Of a stretch of DNA of 27,271 nucleotides, positions 17,485-27,271 are shown piece by piece; within the stretch, counting starts at the first letter, position 1, and every line of letters starts with the position of its first letter. Under the pieces are notes generated by a model. It searched no databases. It was not told where the DNA came from and worked only from the letters and a program-made list of their open reading frames with translations. This stretch comes from Branchiostoma floridae. Taxonomy: Eukaryota; Chordata; Leptocardii; Amphioxiformes; Branchiostomatidae. Both the position numbers and the translations under genes were made by a program. The DNA is taken from NCBI RefSeq assembly GCF_000003815.2, contig NC_049991.1:5172467-5199737 (forward strand). The letters are read 5' to 3'.

Positions 17485-18423
17485 ACGTCGCCGCCTCGCT
17501 GATATTCCCACGGACATGTTTAAAAAAAAATACCCAGCAAAAAACGCTGTTCTGCGTCAAATTCTATTCTATAAAACTCAGTGTTACAGTCTAAATATTT
17601 TGTAGAAGCACCGCTGTAGGAAAGAGGGTCCAAGCAATGTAAAACATCACGTAGCATGAAGTTCGCTGTCAACTGGCACACAGCACATGACTGTTTGAAA
17701 ATCTAAGTCTAATCAACAGCCGTGTTTGATTGATAGCCGGCGGTCCTATGATGAAGTCGGCGAAAGGTGCGTTAGTCAGAAAATCTGCGTTTAGTTTTGA
17801 TACGTAATTATAAGTTAGACAGTGGCGAGAATGATTATTTTCTCATCAATATTTCTCTTCAGAATTATTTGAACTTAATTGTACATCTAAACAATTGGCT
17901 TACCTGTGCAATGTTTATATGATTAATGATCAGTGTACTGAAATCATGTGTAACGTATGGCTCCTAGTCAATAGATCAGCATTTTCTCTATAGTGACCAC
18001 CTGTCTATAGTGGCCACATTTCCTAGTGCTGTTGTTGTTTGGCATAAACTTTGAACATTTAAATTGTAAGTAACTTTAAACTGCCAGAGTTTCAGCCCAA
18101 TAAAACACTCTCAGCGCCAGGGTATGAACAGACTGACCAGACAGACGAAAATAAATCCTCGAACAAGGTTCAATCGTATCTTCCGGGTCTGGCAGGAAGT
18201 TGTTAAACTAAAATAAGAATAGGCTCGATGGTTGATTGCATACAAAGTAAAACAGTTTAACAGTTTTACAGCTTGAAGAAAACAAACGCTCCTACAGTAC
18301 CTGCACCTGCTTGATAATTATTAAATCGTATGCCCTACTTGAATAAAAAAAGTTCATTGCAATAATAAATGTACCCACATCACAAGGAGCTTATACTTTT
18401 TTAAACTTACACCTAGTTATCGT
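17485..18423. other. unassigned AT-rich sequence
   Basis: A two-copy short repeat, CTATAGTGACCACCTGT / CTATAGTGGCCACAT, is at 17987-18020. An AATAAAA word near 18099 and another AATAAA near 18150 have no transcript context. No gene is seen. Confidence 0.35.
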
Positions 18424-18472
18424 ACTGAAAATTGTTAATGACATTACATGAAGTCATTCAACAATTTTCAGT
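18424..18472. repeat. hairpin with 19/20-nt arms
   Basis: ACTGAAAATTGTTAATGAC (18424-18442) pairs with GTCATTCAACAATTTTCAGT (18453-18472) with a single bulged base around a 10-nt loop. The lower strand is equivalent. It has no U run directly after it. Confidence 0.75.
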
Positions 18473-18668
18473 CATGGTGAAAATTTTCTGAATGGAAGGT
18501 GTGATTATTGTCATTTTCTGAAAAATAGAAGCAAGCTCTGTTTTTACCTGGAGTCAATTCACAATACCAGTCCACTTTGGGGGATAATGTACTGTTAAGA
18601 GGATGTTCCATTTTTGCGCAGGGGTGATTTGGAACAGTCCAATGTTGTGTGGGAAGGGGTATGGCTGA

Positions 18669-18711
18669 AATATGCTGTATTTGCTCTTAAGCAAATGTCG
18701 GCCTTTCTAGT
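18669..18711. repeat. isolated copy of the satellite leader
   Basis: AATATGCTGTATTTGCTC, then TTAAGCAAATGTCGGCC and TTTCTAGT, matches 15392-15434 with one difference over 43 bp. Similarity stops on both sides. In both places the plus strand reads YAVFA-x-KQMSAFLV, which follows from the shared DNA. Confidence 0.85.
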
Positions 18712-19695
18712 GGTGATATTTACCTTCATGTGCCTTGCTGGGATAATGTTGATAAGTGTGCTACATGCAGTTGGACAGAGAGTACATTGCCATAAAGGTT
18801 AAGTACAAAACGATGTACATGCCACAAATCTAACAAAAAGCTGCAACTGCAACATTAGGACAAGTACTATGAGCTGAAACAATTAGGTCTAGAGGTAGGG
18901 TTCTTTATCTATATACTAGCGACTATACCACACTATATATATAGAAGGACGCCAAGCCAGGTTTGATTGCGCTCGTAAGTGTCGTGTTGTATGTCTTGCT
19001 ATGCTGATACTTGAACACCCAATACACACAATGCTAACTACAATATACCAGGCTAGATACAATGGTCTATACAAGGTCTACAGAATGGTCTAGTTACAAT
19101 TACAGTTACACAGATACAGCTATTCTACAATGTTACTACAGTGGAGCTACAAGATGTGTGACTACTGACCTTAACCCATGGCTGCAACTGAGAGAGTTTG
19201 AATCTTGCCCCACGCTTAACTATTCTCAACAGCTAGTCTACTATTGGCTGCTATTTCCAGTCTGTTCTTAATATGGTTTGATGACATGGTCTACTTCTAA
19301 ATATGGACTGAACTTCCTTGCATAAGCATTTCACATATGGTTTCAATACTAAGTCATCTATCGTATCGTCACTGTTACAGAGCACTCTGTATACACCAAG
19401 AACACATAAAAGATCGTTAAATATGAAGACAGGCTTAGATTTTTATGAGGTATTATATGAAGATATTCATATAATACTACTGATAGTAAAAATGTGGCAT
19501 GTATAAGGCTGATACATATAGACTCTGCTTTCTTTCATCAGAGAGATCGATATTCTAAAATCTAATCTAAAAATGTTTATGATCACATTTAAAACAATAT
19601 TTGCATTTATTGGCATGCGTAATAGTACCTAATTACAAGAATTACAAGTCCTCTTGTCTTCTTCAGGATATCTATAAGAACCCGGATGCTCAGTA
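18712..19695. other. unassigned sequence
   Basis: ATGGTCTA words recur at about 19060-19095 and near 19287. The plus frames 19062-19271 and 19318-19506 have no motif. No gene or element is supported. Confidence 0.35.
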
Positions 19696-19748
19696 CACGT
19701 GACTTCCGGAATAGTGACGTAAGCACCGGGTCAAAGGTGACAGGAAGT
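19696..19748 (+). promoter_or_regulatory. dense cluster of transcription-factor-like sites
   Basis: Within 53 bp there are CACGTG (E-box, 19696-19701), ACTTCCGGA (ETS, 19702-19710), TGACGTAA (CRE/ATF, 19715-19722), GGGTCAAAGGTGA (nuclear-receptor DR1, 19728-19740) and AGGAAGT (ETS, 19742-19748). Consensus matches are seen directly; activity is inferred. No TATA box follows. The 65-codon plus frame at 19799-19996 starts about 50 bp downstream but has no known domain. Confidence 0.35.
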
Positions 19749-21867
19749 CGGTATCGACCCCTGTCCCTATTAAAGTAAGTCTAAGAAGTACAGAGGATAT
19801 GACTAACGCAACAAAGTGTGTGCCGGTCTACACTCAAGGGTATTTCATCATTCTCTTTCAGTACATAAAAATGACCGGTACCCATCGAGAAATTACGTGC
19901 GATAAGGTGCAATCTCACTGCACTTGCGTCAACCTTGCACCAGTGCGGGGTTCGTTCACTGCGTCACTGTTTTGTTATTTTCTCCGATTTTTATAATTTA
20001 GTTATTGCGTAATATGTAAAAGTATGACTTAGAAGACGACAAAATACACATAAATTAAGAAAATTCGTTCTTTATCTGTGAAATTCGTTGAGTATCTTTC
20101 AAACCCAGCAGTGTCGCGAACTTGAAGCAAGTGCAGTGAGAGTGCACCTTTAGCTCTGACTTAACTTCGTACACCAACAGTACGGCACTGGCAGAAGTTT
20201 AGGCTCTCAGCATGACTTCTCACCATCAGAGACAACCCATGGCCAGTCGGACGTAATGATGGATTCCCTTGTTAATTGGTAGTAAACCATCCTTGGCCTG
20301 GCCCTTTCGGATCGATGGGACGAAAGCTTCAAGAGGTACGACTAATCATCGTACGCAGGGAACGCAGACGGAATGCATACGGTGTTGAAATTAATTGGAT
20401 GATTCTTTTCATCCATCAAAAGGTGGTTGTACACGTAGACAAGAGTCTTTACTGGATGAAACTATTTGCTTAGAATTTACCTTTTATGTTGTAAGACATT
20501 TCGTCAAGCATAGCGGTCATGACTTTCTTCCTTCTGTCGAAGTCTTCTTCCCTAGCCTTTGGTCGATTACGTGATGTATTTTCATATGAGTAGAAAGGAA
20601 GTGCCTGGGGCTTCTAGAAGGATTTTTGACAATTTTATCAGAGCCAACGTGTGCCTAATCATGATCGCAAATCGCAATCTTTCTTTTCGCATAGACATTG
20701 TTTTGTGTAAAATGTCTTGAACGCCCTTGAGAGCGATAGTGCTTACCCTTGCCGTACATTTTCATGATTCGTATAGATCTATACGATGAGATAATGATGT
20801 GGCAGGCACGCAGGCAGGGATTTGGGGTTAATCTTCCGCCCGTCTAACGACATCACAGCCCTGGCGTCACCGCCATCGATCGGCGGGTCACATTAAGGTA
20901 GCAGGGTACAGTATTCATCCGCGACCCCCGGTGGCAATGGCGTAGGGTACAAAAAGTAGTGCATCCGAAATCTGGAAGCGTCTGTAAACACTGTAAAGTG
21001 TAAGACAGTGGGACATGAACCTTGCTATATGGTAGTGCAATGAGTCGACTTTCTGATCTTATGTAGATCTTATGTCTTAAGATATCATGATGTTTGCCCA
21101 TAAGGCATATCATTGCGCGTGACTTTTACAGCTGACTGCCTCGGTGAGTTGGCTGCAGTTTCGCATGGCCCCACATGACTCCATTTGAATGAAGGCGTAA
21201 AATAAGAATTAAAAATTTAAAAAAAACTTTATTTGGGGTTTTCAGTTATTTTGTAGGTTATAATCTTGACTTCAACATATCACTTTGTCGTGCTTAAAAA
21301 CTGCACCCTACTTTAATTCTATCCTCGTCACATTGTAGTCCTAACTATAAAAATCCCTACAGGCCGAAAACTTTGTTCTGCTACCACAAATCACCGTGCA
21401 ATGACCTCTGGGACGGTGATGGCGAAAGCAGATCAGATTTCAAGATGGCCGCAAATGACATCATCATCAGCGAAGACATGAATGAGATAAGATGAATGCG
21501 TATTTCACTCACGTACTTAACGTCTTAGACGAAAAAGGACAAGGAAATTGAAACAGTAAATCAATCTTAAGACTCAAAAGTCTTGGAGTCGCCAGGCGAC
21601 GTTTCATACATACACGTCTAGACGATATCATTTCAAACATTTGTAAAGATTTTCTTTTTGTATTCGATGTATAATTCAGTCACATTACGACGAGTTATGT
21701 CGTCTGACACGGCACAATCTCGGCGAGAATGACTGTAAAATCCCTTGGCGCTTTGCCTTTATGTCTAATCTATATGCGAAGGCCATCTCAACCCTCTGTA
21801 ACCCCACATAATACTGCTTTGCGAATTCGCAACACGAAAGAAAAGTAATATTTTGACGCTCTGGATC
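19749..21867. other. unassigned sequence
   Basis: Frames 19799-19996 and 20276-20473 (plus) and 21113-20853 (minus, 86 aa) are without recognisable domains. An 18-bp perfect palindrome TCGTATAGATCTATACGA is at 20769-20786. CAAGATGGCCGC at about 21440-21451 is YY1-like. No gene is supported. Confidence 0.4.
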
Positions 21868-22270
21868 TTTGACATTTCAAAGTTGAAATTAGGACAACAC
21901 AGATAGAGATTACTAGGTTTGGCGGAATAATTCTGAAAAAAATAAGAAGACTGTATTAAGTTTTCAAGGCCCGTTCTTTTTCCCATGCAAGTCAATCGAT
22001 CAGCATTTGTCTCAAGTGTATGATAGGTATTGTAGTGTGGAATACATGATTGTGCCTTTGTGCCATTGACATTTAAAAGTTGAAATTAGAACAGCACATT
22101 CAGATAAAAGGCTAAATTGAGATTACTAGGTCTGGAGGAATAAATCTGAAAAAGGAAGACTGTATTAAGTTTTCAAGGCCCGTGCTTTTTCCCATGCAAG
22201 TCAATCGATCGGCATTTGTCTCAAGTGTATGGTAGGTATTGTAGTGTGGAATACATGATTGTGCCTTTGT
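21868..22270. repeat. tandem duplication of ~200 bp
   Basis: 21868-22061 and 22065-22270 are direct copies, about 90% alike by eye. Shared landmarks: GACATTT, AAGTTGAAATTAG, GAGATTACTAGGT, GACTGTATTAAGTTTTCAAG, CCCATGCAAGTCAATCGATC, GTAGTGTGGAATACATGATT and GTGCCTTTGT. The second copy carries about 14 extra bases (near 22100-22116). No coding signature. Confidence 0.92.
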
Positions 22271-23036
22271 CCAGTTTAAAGTGGTTCTCAATACAGACCA
22301 ATGACAGAGTAATTAAGGGGAGGACAGCTTCAGCTTACTGATAAGGTTTGAAAATGTGCACTGCATAAAAACGAAGCCTTTGTGGAATCCTGTTTCGTAA
22401 TATTAATGTTTGTAAGTACGATGTTCAATTCTTTCCATTGCAGATCAGGGAATAAATTGCAGTGTTACGCAGATTTGCAAAAGTGCGTAAAATAATAATT
22501 TAGTTGAAATTAGATCGTACGCTCTGTAAAATGTGATTGATATAAATTCAATGCGAACTATGAATGAACTAAATGTTCATGGTGGTTTTACAGCTAACAC
22601 TATGCCATATTGTACATGTGTAAATTTACTACACTTCTTTGGGTATGAAGAATTTATTTCAGTACCAAGGCCAAACGCACGCATTACATCGTGTATTGCT
22701 CAGGGCACATTTCTTGTACATGTCCTTAAAAGTCTGTTATGAAATTTCAGAAAAAGAAAGCCACATAGCTTCTGTATATAACATTTAAACAATTCACATG
22801 CAGATGTATTTTCTAGAACTGTTACAGTTTAGACATGAATTGACAACTGATTTACTCTTTAGATAAGCTGTAAGTGGAAATCTTCAGATTTGATCCATGT
22901 ATTATATATTTCAGTTTTTTTTTCAATTTCAAAACTTGTCATGTCTGTTTGCTACATGTAATACTACAACTGCTTTGATATGAACTTGCTATTGGGTATA
23001 CTCTTCTGACAAGCAGTAGATTGAAGCATTTTATCT
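22271..23036. other. unassigned AT-rich sequence
   Basis: A 69-codon plus frame (22533-22742) has no motif. No repeat or RNA recognised. Confidence 0.35.
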
Positions 23037-23966
23037 ATATAACGTTAGTTTACCTTAATCCACATGGTAACCTATATCCGTGGTTTTTGGAAACATGGTA
23101 TTTAAAGATATCAAGTCGACGGACGGTGGTTTCAAAATTTTAGAATAGTGCAATAGAGTCCATTCCAAGACACCATGCGGATGTTTGTTGCCATTGTTTA
23201 GAATCTATTTTAAAGTTTTGTAATTATATGTCTAGGACATTTGATACTTCAGAAATATTTTTAACACTGCTTCAACTTTATAAATATTTCCCTGGTCCTG
23301 TAAAACTTTGGAAATATTTATGGTGTGGAATTGGATACTTCTAATGGTTTCTAAATAATGATAACAGCATTCTACCATTATGTACCATTTTCTACCATTT
23401 TTTGTAAATGGTTCGATGGGCTGGGAAGATAGCAATTCACACATCCTTGCAAAGTATGGTTGGGTGCCATGCAACAATGGCCCACCACAAAGGATCCACC
23501 AGTGCCCAGCAGTGAAATCTAAAAATATACAGATGCAACAATAGGGCTTACTTTTATGGGGGCAATAAACTAATTTTACCATTTGGCCAGGTTTACCATT
23601 TTTTGTAAATATTTGTAAATGTGAAATAATCACAGAGAAGTTTCACAATTATTCTAAATAAAGATATTTTTGTACAGTTACTTTCAAAATGTTTCTAAAA
23701 TATTCAAAGACAATCAAATAAATGAGTATTTTCTTAGTCAATTTTTTGAAAATAGTTTGATTATTGTGGCTCAGATATTCTTTTATTCAAAATAATTCAG
23801 ACTAATTATAAATATCGCCTAAAAACCCTCATGGTGTCTTGGAATGGACTCTATATATGTTAAAAAAATTAATGTTGCAAAGTATTTCATCGTCTGTCCA
23901 CTTTATATTGTTTTTGAAACAACGGATATAGGTTACCCCGCGAATAAAGGTGAACTAGTGTTATAT
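23037..23966. mobile_element. non-autonomous transposon-like element with long terminal inverted repeats
   Basis: The left arm 23037-23180 is inverted against 23828-23966. Exact or near-exact blocks are ATATAAC at the tips, GGTAACCTATATCCGT (23066-23081 against 23922-23937), and a perfect 23-bp block at 23155-23177 against 23830-23852 (inner end CCAAGACACCATG). The material between these blocks is more diverged. The 647-bp interior is AT-rich and contains repeated TTTACCATTTTTTGTAAAT words. A 133-codon minus frame (23633-23232) crosses it. It has several Cys and Trp but no transposase catalytic pattern that I can see, and it contains FTKNGK / FTKNGR because of the DNA repeats. I treat it as non-coding. 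Confidence 0.75.
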
Positions 23967-26360
23967 TTGAAGTTTTATTTTTCAAGTTAAGCCTAAAATT
24001 TTTCCTCGTCTGATTTTATGCAAAGTTTGCAAAACTTTTGCCTGCCGCACAATCGTTATTACTAATGACAGATCTCTTCTGTAGTTTCTGCGTGTAAATT
24101 AACTACAATTTCCGAGCAAAAAGAATCGATGGTATCGGGCAGTCCTATGCAAACAAGAGCGAAGAGTGACGTTGATCGAAGACTGGTGTTGTCACTGAGT
24201 CGATTTCTGTCGAATTTCACCAACAAGGTTAATTTTCATCCCCATGACGTGCAGTATTTTACGGAGATGGAGTTCTACGATCCAGAACCGTGATATAATA
24301 TCAAAAAGTTGAATAAGTTTGTGGTGTGGTTGTAAAAAAAAACATTAAAAAAAAGAAATAAAACGTGAGAATCAAAATGACGATTCAATATCCATTCTAC
24401 GTATTGTAAATTCGGCACAAAAAGTTTGGAATATCAACTTTGGTATATCATATCTCCGTTTTTTCTGTATATATTTCAATGTTTTATTATGTTATCAAAC
24501 TTATTATAATTGGTAACTCTTGAAAGAAGCACAGATACTGATAGATTTGCTATTTTATAATTTTATAAACGAAAAACTATAACAGAGCCCCCAAACTAAC
24601 GCGTATTCGGGAAATATATTTTTCGCGAAATTTAAAATTGCAATGCTTCCAACATTTTTTACAAGTACGTAAACATAATATATATAGCTCATCATTAGTA
24701 CTTGAAATGTACATTAGAGCGTAGCGTAGATGTAGTGATTAGTATATAAAAGCAATTCAATGATGCCTAACAAGGGCCCTGAGACTCAATATCGTACATC
24801 ACTAATAACCACTTCATTCTACATCTAGCTCGTGATATACTGTGGCTTGCAACGTGACTTGCGGGACTATCTCAAAACAAAATTTGTACCCAGAGAGGTA
24901 TTTCAAACAAAATTATTTTTTTACAAAGTAACAAAAAACATCAATGAAAAACTGCTTATTTTAGCCCTCTCTAAAAGCCAAAGTAATTTTCCAGATAAAA
25001 CGCCTGAACTTACTTTTGAATCGCCTTTATTATCTGTCATTTAACGTTGTTACAAGTAGTCCTAATTTAAAAAAAATGAATTCTAAGTTCATATAACGGA
25101 CGAATATTAAACTCCAGAAAATAGCACGTTTTGACAGACATAATTTTTCTTTCAAATCGATCTTCAAGAATAAAACTCAATTTGTGGTACATGGCATGTC
25201 GTTGACAGCAAGATTTCGAATTTTTGAAACCTTCACTTGGTATGCTAATTAGTGGCACGATCCCCTTAAACCATTGATGCATCAGTCTGATGAAGTCTTC
25301 AACAAGTTTGATGTAACGGTGTCGTATGATGCCATGCGAAACCACTTTGCTACTGGATATGAGCAACTCGTAATGACAGCTCTACACGGAGAGACTTACG
25401 TATTAGCCTTTCAGAAAAATGAATGTCATCTTCGCTACAGTGTTATTCGTAAGCTCACCTTGGCATTGAAGACTGTGGTACCTTCAAGAATTTTATTGAT
25501 TTTTCTGTCATGTATTACTTTTCAGTCTGTAATCTTAAGAGATCATCAGATTTATCGAACGATGGGTATACGACTGAAAAAATTCTTATGGTTGTCTTGA
25601 ATGTTTTCATACACAATTTAGTTGTTTGTTTTGGCAGAAAGGATTTTCACAGGGTTTTTCTTTTATCATAAGGCCTGTTATGTCCTTGCTAACAATCGAT
25701 CCTAGGATAAAGGATTCGTATGGCGAATGTGATGCTGGCTTTAGTTTAAGGTTTCATGTGATAAGGGCTTTCACTGTTCCAATTGCACATGCGCAACGAA
25801 ATGCTTTGTTTGGTAATATGTCGAAGGCCTCTGAAACATTAACGAAACATGTCTGAACTTAATTATGCAAACGTACCAACGCCATTTGGTCATGTAATGA
25901 TCATGGCCTAATGAACAAGAACTATTTACAAGTGAAAGGCCTTGAAGTTAACATTTGACATATTACCCGCAATACAATTAACGTATGTAGATGCGCAGTT
26001 AGAACGGTACCATAAACTTCCGTATTAAATGAATGTACATCATTTACAAAGCATCAAAGTGTCAGCCTCAGCCAGCAAAAAGAGATTTACGAAAACAGCT
26101 CCAAACTACTATTTTGGCTCTGCCCAACGCGTTTTTTTTTTATTTTTATTTGCTAGCCTTTGCCCCGAAAGCAGTTACGTTGAGTTCAAGGTGAACTAGA
26201 GTTCGGCGACCTCATACCTCCATGAAAATTTAGAGCTTTTGTAAATTTCATGCAACTGACTAAGACATAAACATAATTTATGCATGGTGTTGTTCATCAT
26301 TGACAAACGTACACATGTCACAATTATAAAATTCCCATTATTAATCATAAAGCAGTTTTG
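23967..26360. other. unassigned sequence with unexplained open frames
   Basis: TATATAAAAG at about 24743-24752 is a TATA-like word inside a weak inverted repeat (TAGATGTAG near 24728 against CTACATCTA near 24820). Open frames: plus 24832-25044 (70 aa), minus 25366-25067 (99 aa), plus 25274-25600 (108 aa) and plus 25626-25856 (76 aa). The 108-aa frame has a natural-looking stretch, FNKFDVTVSYDAMRNHF, but no family comes to mind and the opposite strand is open over its start. I do not call a gene. Confidence 0.35.
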
Positions 26361-27090
26361 CAATTTCTACATAAATTATGCAAATAAGTTCCTCATTATC
26401 ATATTTGGTATCTGCTTATATTCCACCTATCATATTAACATGTGTTACATTTATTGAAGTCCAGGTATTGAAAACAATGGAATTATACAATTTCCTCATT
26501 TATTATGCAAATTAACTCCTCATTTGCATTACATGTATATCATTATGAACATCTTTGCCTAAGGTACTTGCATGCATAATATGATGCCAATCCGTCAATC
26601 CTTTCTGCAGTTATCCTCTTTGGAATGTCTTGACAAAAACGCCCCTGCAGTTCCCAAATCAAATGTTAGGGGGCTGAAACTTGCCCCACTTTGTCATAAC
26701 ACTGACAGCTATCTACCACCTAAATGTCACGACCATATCACGTACGGGACAAGAGATACATTGAAAAAATTGCTATGATAGAATATTCTCATTAATTATG
26801 CAAATGTACTCCTATTTTGCATAATTAGTATTTAATCTTGTACAACATTGTCTAAGGTACCTACATACCAAAAATCATGAAAATCCGTTGTTCCCTTCTT
26901 GAGTTATCCTCGTCAGAAGGTTTTGACAAAAATGCCCCTGCTATCCCAAAACTAGACGCTAGGGGGCCAAAACTTACGTCATTTTTTCCTGAGCACAAGA
27001 GCTATCTAATACTTAAAAATCTTGACCATAGCATGTTCAGAACACCGAGATAGCAAAACCGGAAGTTGCGCTGCAGTACCAAGGTCACAC
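26361..27090. repeat. direct repeat of 293 bp, two full copies plus a fragment
   Basis: 26495-26787 and 26788-27085 share, in order, CTCATT(T/A)ATTATGCAAAT, CTCCT, TAAGGTAC, AATCCGT, AGTTATCCTC, TTGACAAAAA, GCCCCTGC, TAGGGGGC, AAACTT and a GACCATA-CA(C/T)GT ending. A fragment with AAATTATGCAAATAAGTTCC lies at 26371-26400. The plus frame at 26572-26778 lies in the first copy and is not conserved in the second, so it is not a gene. Confidence 0.8.
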
Positions 27091-27238
27091 ACCAGAGGGC
27101 CCAAAATTGACCTTGACCTTCGTCTTCCCAACCCCTACCCACATATTAAATATCATCGTAGTCCATCAAGAGGTTCTCAAGTTATCATGACCTCTTATAT
27201 ACGTACACACATACACACACACACACAGACACACAGAT
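27091..27238. repeat. end of repeat unit and CA-rich tract
   Basis: GGTCACACACCAGAGGGCCC and ACCTTGACCTTCGTC-like sequence is followed by an interrupted (CA)n run with TACACACATACACACACACA from about 27204 to 27238. A retroelement or satellite end followed by CA repeats is likely, but it runs toward the window edge. Confidence 0.6.
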
Positions 27239-27271
27239 ATCAATCACTACTATTCCTCCATTTTTTCATGG

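Noticed and set aside
23232-23633. 133-codon minus-strand ORF as a transposase
   Set aside because: No DDE/DDD pattern or helix-turn-helix visible, and its FTKNG repeats come from DNA repeats within the element.
7400-27238. CRISPR array
   Set aside because: Tandem arrays are contiguous monomers of 50-300 bp without unique spacers, no cas-like genes are present and the DNA looks animal.

Overview
No protein-coding gene can be supported anywhere in this 27.3 kb window. It reads as intergenic or intronic DNA of an animal, built almost wholly from repeats. It is AT-rich, has no operon-like gene packing, and carries long TG/CA microsatellites, tRNA-derived SINE-like segments, small inverted-repeat elements with no coding capacity, and several tandem arrays. 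The styles of repeat (TTCGCGG-rich short elements starting ATACTGTAAATG, a 162-bp monomer containing AATGACCTGAAATTTGG, and a 293-bp repeat containing TTATGCAAAT) resemble what I remember of lancelet (Branchiostoma) genomes. That is an inference from memory, not a database result, and another marine invertebrate is possible.

Layout. 0-7 kb: a 190-bp foldback element (292-481); a 229-bp hairpin made of 20-bp subunits (2002-2230); an alternating 53/48-bp tandem repeat (3188-3460); a TG microsatellite (3556-3750); a degenerate 180-200-bp tandem repeat whose monomers carry E2F-like boxes (4016-4912); a probable tRNA-SINE on the minus strand (about 5840-6190); and a nested pair of inverted-repeat elements (6487-6865). 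7-12 kb: a second tRNA-like segment (7790-7937) and three members of one TTCGCGG short-element family (8169-8251, 9427-9630, 11828-12038), with a purine tract between (11524-11736).

12-17.5 kb is the most structured part. A very long, diverged inverted repeat (about 12338-13730) has had its right arm split by a 613-bp insertion flanked by an 18-bp direct repeat. The insertion contains an ORF remnant, a CCAAT/TATA promoter-like block, a hammerhead-like sequence and AATAAA, so it resembles the 3' end of a retroelement, possibly Penelope-like. Three short hairpins (14274-14390) are followed by a 162-bp satellite in two paralogous blocks (14394-16270). The satellite merges into a ~0.6-kb direct duplication (16118-16726 and 16735-17484) whose copies share a CCAAT-containing block; the second copy contains a GC-rich insert.

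17.5-27.3 kb is quieter: a hairpin (18424-18472), a second copy of the satellite leader (18669-18711), a dense cluster of transcription-factor-like motifs (19696-19748), a ~200-bp tandem duplication (21868-22270), a 930-bp transposon-like element with long terminal inverted repeats (23037-23966), and a 293-bp direct repeat (26495-27085) running into a CA-rich tract.

No genes act together here. The biology visible is mobile-element activity, local duplication and satellite formation. Positions were read by eye. Boundaries of diverged repeats are good to about 5-20 bp.
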